Below are positions 18,331 to 25,744 of a stretch of 64,000 nt of DNA, piece by piece. The position numbers and the translations under genes were made by a program. The notes beneath the pieces are model-generated. The model was not told the origin of the DNA and did no database searches. It worked only from the letters and a program-made list of their open reading frames with translations. The stretch is from Metabacillus bambusae (GTDB taxonomy: Bacteria > Bacillota > Bacilli > Bacillales > Bacillaceae): assembly GCF_017497975.1 (NCBI RefSeq), contig NZ_JAGDEL010000024.1, positions 51,268 to 115,267 of the forward strand, written 5' to 3'. The stretch's first letter is position 1; every line of letters begins with the position of its first letter.

Positions 18331-18386
18331 AAAAAGAAAGAAGGATGACTAAATAGTGTTTTCAATACACTTTTTAGTCATCCTTC
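18331..18386 (-). terminator. Strong terminator after exonuclease gene
   Basis: GAAGGATGACTAAA (18340-18353) pairs with TTTAGTCATCCTTC (18373-18386); T-rich tail on the minus strand. It closes the amt-DUF294-exonuclease operon. The stretch 18153-18330 is AT-rich promoter space for the nucleotidase. Confidence 0.88.
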
Positions 18387-18394
18387 TATACTAT

Positions 18395-19108
18395 TTATAC
18401 TTTTGTATACCGTTCGTAAAGATCATTTAATGTTTCACAGCCTTTTTGATGAAGCTTATTAACATAAATACTCCAAAGCTGTGCTGTTAATTTCGCATCA
18501 TTTAACGCATGATGTCTACCTTTTACTGTAATTCCGTTATACTCACAGCACTCCTCTAGCGTTATTAGCTTTGCATCAGGTTCTGCAATCCGATACAAAA
18601 AAGACATGTCAACTAAACGATGCTTAAATGGTGCACGATATAACTTCCATGAGGCATGCTGTAAAAATATTTTTTCATGATTTGCATGATGAGCGACTAG
18701 TGTATAGTCTTGAGCAAATTGAAAAAATTGAAAAAGAACCTCAGATAATGGAGGAGCATTTTGTAACTGTGTATCATAAAGACCAGTTAATTGACTAATC
18801 TCTTCTGATACGCTTTTTTCTGCTCTAACTAGGGAATAAAATGTCTCATTCTCAATTATCTTTTCACCTTTTACCTTAATGGCTCCAATTGAAATAATTT
18901 GATCACCTTGATCTGGATAAAAACCTGTTGTTTCTATATCAAATACAATGACATTTAATTCAGTTAGAGGAATGTTTAATGTTTCTTCAACTCTCATTTC
19001 ACGCTGTAACTGCCTTAAATATGCTACTTGCTGCTGACTTTGTCCACCTTGAGATGCACCAATTTTCCCTTGGATGCCTTTCATAAAAAAAAACGGGTCA
19101 AATGTCAT
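18395..19108 (-). CDS. DnaQ-like 3'-5' exonuclease domain protein
   Basis: 237 residues with an N-terminal extension of about 50 residues followed by an RNase-T/DnaQ exonuclease fold. The first acidic pair is in VFDIETTGFYPD, the final motif is HHALNDAK (His and Asp). At the middle position the usual HNxxFD reads HHANHEK, so Glu may stand for the catalytic Asp. The gene directly abuts the DUF294 nucleotidyltransferase gene (one base apart) and both follow amt. Pairing of these two families is seen elsewhere in bacteria, but their joint role is not established. Could process a nucleic acid or nucleotide; substrate unknown. Confidence 0.87.
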   Translation of the reverse strand: MTFDPFFFMKGIQGKIGASQGGQSQQQVAYLRQLQREMRVEETLNIPLTELNVIVFDIETTGFYPDQGDQIISIGAIKVKGEKIIENETFYSLVRAEKSVSEEISQLTGLYDTQLQNAPPLSEVLFQFFQFAQDYTLVAHHANHEKIFLQHASWKLYRAPFKHRLVDMSFLYRIAEPDAKLITLEECCEYNGITVKGRHHALNDAKLTAQLWSIYVNKLHQKGCETLNDLYERYTKV

Positions 19109-20095
19109 TTATAAACACCCTTTTTCAATAATCCCTTGAACATATTGATGTAGCTTTTTACCACCCTTCAATATGTTTTTTATTTCTCTTCGTTCATATT
19201 TTGCTAAATTCCTTATATTCAAGTAATGTACATCATCATAAGATTTGGCATTTGCAAACAAAAGTAGCCTATACTCAAGAAGCTTTTCAAAATTATGCTT
19301 ATAAGGAGGCAGTTCTTTACAGTAGGCATCATTTTCACAGAGAATATCAATTCGTTTCAGCGTTGATGTCTCAACCAAACCCTCTTTTATCGCTAAAAGT
19401 CTAATCGCATTAACGTATGGAAGAAATGCAGCTTTTTTCATATCAATGCAACCTTCATATTTGCCACTAGGCTCAACGTATATTTGACCGAGTGGTCCAA
19501 CAGATTGCTTAATATGCTGAATATTATCTAAAAACCGTTGTAATAGCTGATGATTTTGTACTTGATAAGAAAAAATAAATTGTTTTAGCTCATCCACATA
19601 ATCACTTTCACCTATGAGACTGCGAGAATCATAGAAAATTTGCAAATAACGAATCGACTCCCAGCTTTTCTCTTCCATCCACTTAAAAAGCTGTTTCTTC
19701 CAATCAACAATTGATTTACACCATAAGGGATTTGAACTCATGATTTTTCCCTCACAATATGGATATCCAATATGATGTAGCCCTCTTGAAAGCTCTTCAC
19801 CCAACTTTTCAAAATAATCGCTTGCTTTTTTACTGTGATCCTTATAGATTAGCCCATGATCTTGATCACTTATAATCCCTTGTTCTACACGGCCTCCACT
19901 TCCCATTACAAACCATGAAAATTCACATGGGGGTAAACCGTACGATTTTTCAAGATGAAAGAGTGCTAATTTACTAGCACTCCTCATCATCTCATCATGA
20001 AAATTATTTAATCTTTTTGTATCGAACTCAAATTGATGGATATGTTCATCTTTCCACTTTTTTATTGACTCATACGAATCAAATTCACCATGCAT
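19109..20095 (-). CDS. DUF294 GlnD-like nucleotidyltransferase
   Basis: 328 residues from the ATG at 20095, chosen because GAGGGAG lies eight bases upstream; a more upstream ATG that overlaps amt has no ribosome site. The nucleotidyltransferase motif is GSGGRVEQGIISDQDHGLIY (Gly-Ser plus Asp-x-Asp), followed by a helical DUF294_C region. The fold is shared with PII uridylyltransferase GlnD, but no PII gene is nearby. Position between amt and an exonuclease gene, in one transcript, suggests a nitrogen-linked regulatory modification; that is inference. Confidence 0.85.
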   Translation of the reverse strand: MHGEFDSYESIKKWKDEHIHQFEFDTKRLNNFHDEMMRSASKLALFHLEKSYGLPPCEFSWFVMGSGGRVEQGIISDQDHGLIYKDHSKKASDYFEKLGEELSRGLHHIGYPYCEGKIMSSNPLWCKSIVDWKKQLFKWMEEKSWESIRYLQIFYDSRSLIGESDYVDELKQFIFSYQVQNHQLLQRFLDNIQHIKQSVGPLGQIYVEPSGKYEGCIDMKKAAFLPYVNAIRLLAIKEGLVETSTLKRIDILCENDAYCKELPPYKHNFEKLLEYRLLLFANAKSYDDVHYLNIRNLAKYERREIKNILKGGKKLHQYVQGIIEKGCL

Positions 20096-20150
20096 GAGAG
20101 ACACTCCCTCACCATTTATCAGGTTGTACGTGCTAGACCAAGCTTCTTGC

Positions 20151-21416
20151 TTATGAGCCAACATTTTGATCTTTAGCTACAAACAACTCAGGATAACCAT
20201 AACTGCCATGTTCACTCATATCTAATCCCATAATCTCTTCTTCTTCTGAAACACGTAATCCGTTCATAAGTTTTTTCGCAATAGCTAATATCACAAATGA
20301 TACAACAAATGCGTATGCACCAGAAGCAGCTACTCCCATAAATTGTACGCCAAGTTGTGTAAATCCACCACCATAAAATAATCCTGGTAAGCCAACAGTT
20401 GCTAGTTCAGGTGTTGCAAAGAAACCTGTTGATAAAGTTCCCCAAACACCAGCAACACCATGAACTGATAATGCATAGATTGGATCATCAATTTTTCTCT
20501 TCTCAAAGAATCTAGCACTATAGAATACAAGAATTCCAGCTATAAAACCAATCACTACTGCTGCCCATGTGTCAACAAATGCACATGATGCCGTAATTGC
20601 TACCAATCCTGCTAAAGCTCCATTTAACATTGTTGGAATATCTGATTTACCTAGTACCATCCAAGAAATAATAAGTGCTGATACAGCTCCTGCTCCTGCT
20701 GCTAAGTTCGTATTTAGAGCAACAAAACCAAAGAATCCATCATCAACAGCTACAGTACTACCTGCATTAAATCCAAACCAACCAATCCATAAAATTAGGA
20801 CACCTAAAGCAGTAAACACTTGGTTATGACCTTGAATATTATTTGCCGAACCATCTTTATTGTATTTACCAATACGTGGTTTTAAAAGAATCGTTGCTGC
20901 AAATGCCGCCATTGCACCAGTTAAATGGACAACTGTAGAACCAGCAAAGTCCTGTTTACCATGCTCTGCTAACCAACCGCCACCCCAAATCCAATGTGCA
21001 ATTACCGGATAAATAAGAGCAGAGAATAAAACAGTAAAGACTAAGTAAACTGAAAGCTTAGCACGTTCTGCAAATCCACCTAAAGCGATTGTGATTGAAA
21101 TACCTGCAAAAGCTAATTGGAATACGAAAAATACAGATGTTGCTAATCCCATATCTTCCACTTGATAACCAGAGTAAAAGAAATCTGATAAACCAACTAA
21201 GAAATTTCCATTACTACCAAAAATAAATCCATATCCTACAGCCCAGAAAACTAATGAAGCAAGACCAAAAGTGAAAATGGTTTTACCTGCAATGTGTCCA
21301 GCATTTTTCATTCGAGTTGAACCAGCCTCAAGTAAAATAAATCCACCTAACATAAAAATAACTAAAATTGCACCTAGCATGACCCATAAACTATTCATCA
21401 AAAACATTGTATCCAT
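20151..21416 (-). CDS. amt: Ammonium transporter (Amt/NrgA)
   Basis: 421 residues, eleven membrane spans. Family marks are FVFQLAFAGISITIALGGFAER, SGxxVVHLTGAMAAFAAT and VHGVAGVWGTLSTGFFA, the last two carrying the pore histidines. It imports ammonium at low nitrogen. ATG has GGGAGGAA upstream. Two perfect TnrA/GlnR boxes and a TTGACA promoter lie upstream, as expected of nrgA-type genes. The usual glnK/nrgB partner does not follow; instead a DUF294 protein and an exonuclease are co-transcribed. Confidence 0.95.
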   Translation of the reverse strand: MDTMFLMNSLWVMLGAILVIFMLGGFILLEAGSTRMKNAGHIAGKTIFTFGLASLVFWAVGYGFIFGSNGNFLVGLSDFFYSGYQVEDMGLATSVFFVFQLAFAGISITIALGGFAERAKLSVYLVFTVLFSALIYPVIAHWIWGGGWLAEHGKQDFAGSTVVHLTGAMAAFAATILLKPRIGKYNKDGSANNIQGHNQVFTALGVLILWIGWFGFNAGSTVAVDDGFFGFVALNTNLAAGAGAVSALIISWMVLGKSDIPTMLNGALAGLVAITASCAFVDTWAAVVIGFIAGILVFYSARFFEKRKIDDPIYALSVHGVAGVWGTLSTGFFATPELATVGLPGLFYGGGFTQLGVQFMGVAASGAYAFVVSFVILAIAKKLMNGLRVSEEEEIMGLDMSEHGSYGYPELFVAKDQNVGS

Positions 21417-21451
21417 TGAACTTCCTCCCCGTGTAGTTTCATAACTTAAGA

Positions 21452-21468
21452 TGTAAGAAAATATAACA
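21452..21468 (-). promoter_or_regulatory. TnrA/GlnR box, proximal
   Basis: TGTAAGAAAATATAACA is a full match to TGTNANAWWWTMTNACA. It lies downstream of the predicted transcription start of amt. Confidence 0.85.
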
Positions 21469-21485
21469 TCTCGTTCTTATTTACT

Positions 21486-21513
21486 ATTTTATACGATAAC
21501 AGCAAAGTGTCAA
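21486..21513 (-). promoter_or_regulatory. Predicted sigma-A promoter of amt
   Basis: TTGACA (21508-21513) and TAAAAT (21486-21491) on the minus strand are 16 bases apart, between the two TnrA boxes. Confidence 0.65.
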
Positions 21514-21542
21514 CCCGTTTTCAGAAGTTTTTAAAAATTCTA

Positions 21543-21559
21543 TGTTAGATTATCTAACA
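21543..21559 (-). promoter_or_regulatory. TnrA/GlnR box, distal
   Basis: TGTTAGATTATCTAACA is a full match to the TnrA consensus and nearly a perfect palindrome. It lies about 70 bases upstream of the predicted transcription start. Confidence 0.87.
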
Positions 21560-21703
21560 TATTTTTATAAAACATCTTATTTTCTCGCTCAACATCCTTA
21601 GAAAAATGTTTTTCAACATAAAAAAAAGCATCCTGTAGGTAAGATACTTAAACTATTTACAATTATTTTGTTTTTTTCTTTAATTTCTTATTGTTTTTCA
21701 TCT

Positions 21704-21878
21704 CTATAAAATCGAAAAGGACATCGTAATTAAAACAAACGTTAGCAGGAACGAACTTACAATAATCGCTGTTTGAATCACATTCAAACCAACAGAAAGC
21801 ATTAGTACCAGTACCACTGCAGAATCTGCTGATGTAACAATAATTAACAAACCACAGTTAACTGAAGCTGTTAATAAA
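21704..21878 (-). pseudogene. C-terminal remnant of a BCCT (glycine betaine) transporter
   Basis: On the minus strand the frame reads LIIVTSADSAVVLVLML, which matches the BCCT hallmark TSADSA, then jumps to GLNVIQTAIIVSSFLL, equivalent to the GGLxxxQT segment of the next-to-last span; about 25 residues that normally lie between are missing. No start or N-terminal half is present, and a palindromic repeat abuts it. Decayed osmoprotectant transporter fragment by family resemblance. Confidence 0.5.
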
Positions 21879-21880
21879 TG

Positions 21881-22032
21881 AAGGCTCTTTTCTAAGAGAT
21901 TGTTGCTTTTAAAACGAAAACGATTTAAGGTTGATTGGAGCGGAAGTGCGAGACTCCTGCGGGAGCATCTGAAGTGGAAATCAACCACACCGCATTACTT
22001 GGTAAATAGCAACAAAGTTAGCGAAAACAACC
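21881..22032 (-). repeat. Palindromic intergenic repeat, family A, copy 1
   Basis: Full copy in minus orientation. It has GGTTGATTTCC and CTCCAATCAACC arms around a CTCCCGCAGGAG hairpin, plus the flank TTTGTTGCTATTTACCAAG. The same flank recurs at 49372 and 61282. Similar elements are common between genes in Bacillaceae. Confidence 0.8.
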
Positions 22033-22202
22033 TAAATGAAAAACAACAATTCTCCAATTCCATTTGGATTGCATTACTAAAAAGGCTATAATAACAATGA
22101 ATAAGAAGAAATGCTTTTGACATGCAGTTAAAAATACTTAGACAAGAACACTATTGATTTGTTATTATTCAAAAGGTTTCCAAGAAAAGAGGTAATTGAG
22201 AA

Positions 22203-22490
22203 ATGAACATCATCGATTCAACAATTGAAAAACTAGAAGATCCATTTAGTATCCTTACAGGTGATCGATATGAAATCTTCCTTACATTAGAAATAGATGA
22301 GGAAGATGAGCTTTATAGTGAGCATGGCATTAGACTAAAGCTAATATTTGCAGTCGAAGGCGACAATGCTAAAATTGCCCAATATGATTTTATCGAAAAA
22401 ACAACTGAACGTTTTTTAGACTTTGCATTGGAAGAGGAAGAAGAAAAGGAAGTCGAAGAATATTGTAAGCAGCTCATCGAACAATTATAG
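22203..22490 (+). CDS. Acidic small protein of unknown function
   Basis: 95 residues, strongly acidic, with a predicted alpha/beta core (ILTGDRYEIFLTLEIDEEDE, KLIFAVEGDNAKIAQYDFIE) and a Glu-rich C-terminal helix. ATG with GAGGTAATTGAGAA upstream. Not firmly recognised; resembles short Bacillus proteins of the DUF6509 kind, which is a weak suggestion. It is probably a single-gene transcript. Confidence 0.68.
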   Translation: MNIIDSTIEKLEDPFSILTGDRYEIFLTLEIDEEDELYSEHGIRLKLIFAVEGDNAKIAQYDFIEKTTERFLDFALEEEEEKEVEEYCKQLIEQL

Positions 22491-22502
22491 GGATTACATA
22501 AC

Positions 22503-22665
22503 AAAAGCTCAGGGCGCCTTTATCAGAGATCTATGAGATAAAAGAAACACGAAGAGCACAAGCGTTCGATGTTGGCTTAGTATTAGGAGAGTGAAGTTGA
22601 CTAGGCGCTGGTGCTGAATGTCAAAACACTCAACCTCTGTTCAAGAATTTTTTAATTTCATAAAC
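22503..22665 (+). repeat. Intergenic repeat, family C, copy 1
   Basis: Begins ACAAAAGCTCAGGGCGCC, ends GGCGCTGGTGCTGAATGTC with tail CAAGAATTTTTTAATTTC and CATAAACGATAA. It leads directly into a terminator, as does copy 2. Confidence 0.7.
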
Positions 22666-22670
22666 GATAA

Positions 22671-22720
22671 GAAAAGGATTAACTTTATTAAAGATCCTCA
22701 ATAAAGTTAATCCTTTTTTC
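22671..22720 (-). terminator. Terminator after the MprF-like gene
   Basis: AAAAGGATTAACTTTATT and AATAAAGTTAATCCTTTT form a long perfect stem; T-run in the minus direction. Confidence 0.87.
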
Positions 22721-22730
22721 TTTATTAAAA

Positions 22731-23840
22731 TTAGATAGCTTTTTTAACATTAATCAGTTTTTTAACAAAAGACATTTGATTCTGCTTAGGCTGTTTTCTA
22801 ACAATTAATATCAATTGAAAAACCAATAGAAATAATAATGATTTCTTATAAACAAGATATCGTGGCTTCCAATCTGTTGCAAATTTAGCCTTGTAGCTTC
22901 GTAATCCTTTAAAATTGTAAAATTTACAACCGTTCATAAAAGCGTACTTTGCCATTCTCTCTCGATATGGAGCGCCCTTATGTGTTCCTACATTCGATAA
23001 TGGCGACATTCCTAAACTACAAGATATATACCCTTTTTCCTTCGCCCACAAAATCGTAGAAAGAAACACCATATCCATTGCTCCTGATGGACTATCATTC
23101 GTGTACCTCATCAAATCAATACTAAGCGTCTCTGAATCTTTATAATCAGAAGGTAAACTCGCAAAAGCAATCAGGCGTCCAGTTTGATCTCTCAAGGTCG
23201 AAATAGGAAAAAGCGCAATATAATCCTCCTGAAACGAACTAACAGAAAAACTTTTTTCTTTTCGATCAGCTAACCATTCATTTGAAACTGCTGTTAGCTC
23301 GTTTACAAACTCTGAACGAAATGGGGGATACTCAACAGAAAAAACATATCCCTCTCTTAAGAATTTATTTTTCGTTGTACGCATCTTCGCGCTCTTCTTT
23401 CCTTCAATTGAAAAGTTTTCTAAACTAACGTTGGCTTCTTCACCAACTTTAAAGAAATGATAACCGCGATCATGATAAAATGACATAAAACGATCACTCG
23501 CTTGATAAAAGATAGGAGTTACTCGTTTATCACTAGCAAATTGAATGAATTCGTCCAGAGCTGCTTCAAATTGAACTTCATCTCCAATTGGATCACCAAG
23601 CACAATATATTTATTACCTCTTTTTCTATAGGAAATCAATACAGAGTCATTTTGAGCAGAAAAAACTTGTTTATCCTGTAGAAAAAGGAGATGTGACAAC
23701 GTGTTCCCACCATATTTTTTTATAAACGACAGTGCAAAGGTATCATCAAATGTTTTTTCATTTCCTTGTTTTTGGTTATTTACTACTAAAATGTAAAAAC
23801 AAGCGCTGATACAAAGCAAGAAAATGAACATATTTAGCAA
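22731..23840 (-). CDS. Stand-alone DUF2156 (MprF catalytic domain) protein
   Basis: 369 residues. One N-terminal span (MLNMFIFLLCISACFYILVV), then a DUF2156 acyltransferase domain (about 35-335) with the typical features HLLFLQDKQVFSAQ, YRKRGNKYIVLGDPIGD, YPPFRSEFVNELTAVSNEWL and GAPYRERMAKYAF, then a second short span near 345. Full MprF proteins have many membrane spans for lipid flipping ahead of this domain; they are absent here. Expected chemistry is aminoacyl transfer from charged tRNA to a lipid, lowering surface charge. Substrate is not shown. Single gene with its own terminator. Confidence 0.85.
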   Translation of the reverse strand: MLNMFIFLLCISACFYILVVNNQKQGNEKTFDDTFALSFIKKYGGNTLSHLLFLQDKQVFSAQNDSVLISYRKRGNKYIVLGDPIGDEVQFEAALDEFIQFASDKRVTPIFYQASDRFMSFYHDRGYHFFKVGEEANVSLENFSIEGKKSAKMRTTKNKFLREGYVFSVEYPPFRSEFVNELTAVSNEWLADRKEKSFSVSSFQEDYIALFPISTLRDQTGRLIAFASLPSDYKDSETLSIDLMRYTNDSPSGAMDMVFLSTILWAKEKGYISCSLGMSPLSNVGTHKGAPYRERMAKYAFMNGCKFYNFKGLRSYKAKFATDWKPRYLVYKKSLLFLLVFQLILIVRKQPKQNQMSFVKKLINVKKAI

Positions 23841-23935
23841 ATAACTATCCCCCTTAAAACTTTCTACTTATACAAGATACCATAAGAATCACATTGAACA
23901 AATAAGTTTTTCTTACCTATTTCTACGTTCTCCTC

Positions 23936-23964
23936 GAATAGTTTCTTTGAAATTGGACATCGTA
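23936..23964 (+). promoter_or_regulatory. Sigma-G-like promoter of sspH
   Basis: GAATA (23936-23940) and CATCGTA (23958-23964), 17 bases apart, fit the forespore sigma-G pattern GHATR / CATNNTA. Confidence 0.65.
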
Positions 23965-24002
23965 AAAGGAGACGTATGTAACGTGAAAGGAGGAGAGAAT
24001 AA

Positions 24003-24182
24003 ATGAATGTGAATAGAGCAAAAGAAATTTCACAATTAGGTGAGATGGTGAATGTCCACTATCAGAACGAAGGTATTTATATTCAATCTGTTGATGAAGA
24101 GCAGGGAACCGCTAGGATTTATCCACTGAATAATCCTCAAGAAGAAAAGAGTGTACCTGTCGACCATTTGATTGAAGGATAA
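24003..24182 (+). CDS. sspH: H-type small acid-soluble spore protein
   Basis: 59 residues. The start MNVNRAKEISQLGEMVNVHY, the core IYIQSVDEEQGTARIYPL and the end VPVDHLIEG are the SspH pattern. These proteins accumulate in the developing forespore; their DNA-protective role is less clear than that of alpha/beta SASPs. AAAGGAGG lies nine bases before the ATG, and a sigma-G-like promoter upstream supports forespore expression. It identifies the organism as a spore former. Confidence 0.9.
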   Translation: MNVNRAKEISQLGEMVNVHYQNEGIYIQSVDEEQGTARIYPLNNPQEEKSVPVDHLIEG

Positions 24183-24192
24183 ATTCAATCTA

Positions 24193-24363
24193 AAGAACAA
24201 AAGCGCAAGCGCCTTGATCAGCCTCAGGCAAATAAGATGATTTAGAATAGAAGGCGTTCTTTGCCTTCAATTCTAAATTAGCTTATGACCTCAAGGGGCT
24301 AGGCGCTGGAGCTGGATGTCGCGCACTTATCCACAGTTTAAGAATTTTATAATTTCCTAAACG
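24193..24363 (+). repeat. Intergenic repeat, family C, copy 2, with DnaA box
   Basis: Best-preserved copy: AAAGCGCAAGCGCCTTG at the start, an inner hairpin (TTTAGAATAGAAGGC / GCCTTCAATTCTAAA), GGCGCTGGAGCTGGATGTC and the tail ending CTAAACGATAA. The tail includes TTATCCACA at 24327-24335, the consensus DnaA box. It leads into the cold-shock gene terminator. Confidence 0.8.
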
Positions 24364-24364
24364 A

Positions 24365-24400
24365 TAAAAAAGAGGCTAACCATTATTTAGGATAGCCTCT
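24365..24400 (-). terminator. Terminator after cold-shock gene
   Basis: AGAGGCTA/TAGCCTCT stem with T6 on the minus strand. Confidence 0.87.
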
Positions 24401-24410
24401 TATATGCTTA

Positions 24411-24614
24411 TTATAATTTTACAACGTCTTCTGCTTGAGGACCACGGTTACCTTCAACGATGTTGAATTCAACTTTTTGTCCTTCTTCTAACGTTTTGAA
24501 ACCTTCACCAGTGATAGCACTGAAGTGAACGAATACATCGTTTCCTTCTGCAACTTCGATAAATCCGAAACCTTTTTCTGAATTAAACCATTTTACAGTA
24601 CCTGTAGTTTTCAT
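24411..24614 (-). CDS. Cold-shock protein (CspB/CspD family)
   Basis: 67 residues. Both RNA-binding motifs are present (KGFGFIEV and VFVHFSAI) as is the C-terminal [12 protein letters not shown]. It is an RNA chaperone that melts mRNA structure. The ATG at 24614 is chosen for TGGAGG five to nine bases upstream; the longer frame from 24629 lacks one. Exact paralogue (CspB, C or D) cannot be fixed. Its leader is unusually long and structured. Confidence 0.93.
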   Translation of the reverse strand: MKTTGTVKWFNSEKGFGFIEVAEGNDVFVHFSAITGEGFKTLEEGQKVEFNIVEGNRGPQAEDVVKL

Positions 24615-24986
24615 GAGAGAAACCTCCAAAGATTTTTTAATATGTTACTTATATATTTACTCGGTAAATAAAATTCACATATTATAGAGAATATCAAAGT
24701 AAGGAGTAGATAATCTCTATAATATGTGAATTATATAGCTCCATATTTGGTAATTTGAAATAAACATACAATCTATTTATTTTTATCATTAATTATAGAA
24801 ATTGCAAAACCTCAAAACAACGAAAGCCCTACCTCTCTTTCGTCCTTACGGCTCCTAGTCCGCGCCAGTGTGAATTGATAAATACGTATCTGTGACTTTT
24901 TAAAGACCTTGTATAGGTCACATCCAGAAACCATAGTATTCACATAGCACTATAAAAAGTGAAGCATTAAAAATAAGCACTTCTAT
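24615..24986 (-). promoter_or_regulatory. Long structured leader of the cold-shock gene, two promoters
   Basis: Two sigma-A promoters read toward csp: distal TTGACA-17-TAGAAT (25011-25016, 24988-24993) and proximal TTGTTT-17-TATAAT (24815-24820, 24792-24797). The distal leader would be about 365 nt. It holds a 19-bp perfect hairpin (24672-24690 with 24716-24734 approximately; arms AATTCACATATTATAGAGA), CGAAAG/CTTTCG and GACCT/AGGTC stems. Known Bacillus csp leaders run 100-200 nt. No known riboswitch recognised. Confidence 0.55.
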
Positions 24987-25069
24987 TATTCTAAACGATT
25001 TATCATTTCTTGTCAATGTAAACACTTTTTTTGTAAAATACTTTTGAGGATTCTATCTATTATAGTAAC

Positions 25070-25735
25070 CTAATATCCTTTCTTATTAAGCATTTGCACA
25101 AAGAATAATAAACTAGCAGAAATCAATATCATCGATCCCACCCATTGCCAAGCCATCTCCATATTTCCACTATCAATTGCCACATAGATAGCAGTAGAAA
25201 CGGTTTGTGTTTTACCAGGAATATTGCCCGCAAACATAAGAGTTGCACCAAATTCTCCTAAAGCCCTTGTAAAACTTAATACAAAACCTGTAATGATATA
25301 TTTTATTGTTAGTGGTAATGAAATGTAAAAGAAAACTGATGATTCACCTGCTCCATCTACCCGTGCAGCCTCTTCTATTCCAGAATCAACATGCTCAAAC
25401 CCCGCTTTCGTCACTTGGTACATAAGTGGAAAAGCTACGACAACTGAGGCAATAACACCTGCCCACCACGTAAATATAATCGGGCCATTAAAAAGATCTT
25501 GTATCACATCACCAATCGGACTATTTGTTCCAAATATGACAATCAAGAAAAATCCGACAACAGATGGAGGTAAAACTAAGGGTAAAATAAGAATTGTCTC
25601 GATTAACATCTTTCCAATGAAATTGCTCTTAGCCATCAATCTCCCTATAAAAGTACCTAGGATCATAACAACGACACTCGCGATTACTGCTATTCTCAGT
25701 GATAATAAAATAGGATCCCAAAACTCAATATTCAT
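25070..25735 (-). CDS. modB: Molybdate ABC transporter permease
   Basis: 221 residues, five to six membrane spans. The ATPase docking loop reads EEAARVDGAGESSVFFYISLP; the C-terminal part has FTRALGEFGATLMFAGNIPG typical of ModB/CysU permeases. It is nine bases from modA. No modC ATPase gene follows in the window; the 3' neighbour is the cold-shock gene. Delivers molybdate for the cofactor enzymes encoded upstream in the same operon. Confidence 0.92.
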   Translation of the reverse strand: MNIEFWDPILLSLRIAVIASVVVMILGTFIGRLMAKSNFIGKMLIETILILPLVLPPSVVGFFLIVIFGTNSPIGDVIQDLFNGPIIFTWWAGVIASVVVAFPLMYQVTKAGFEHVDSGIEEAARVDGAGESSVFFYISLPLTIKYIITGFVLSFTRALGEFGATLMFAGNIPGKTQTVSTAIYVAIDSGNMEMAWQWVGSMILISASLLFFVQMLNKKGY

Positions 25736-25744
25736 CCTTACCCC

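Noticed and set aside
21879..21988. N-terminal part of a 94-residue minus-strand reading frame
   Set aside because: This part lies inside a palindromic repeat; only the 21704-21878 part resembles a protein family.
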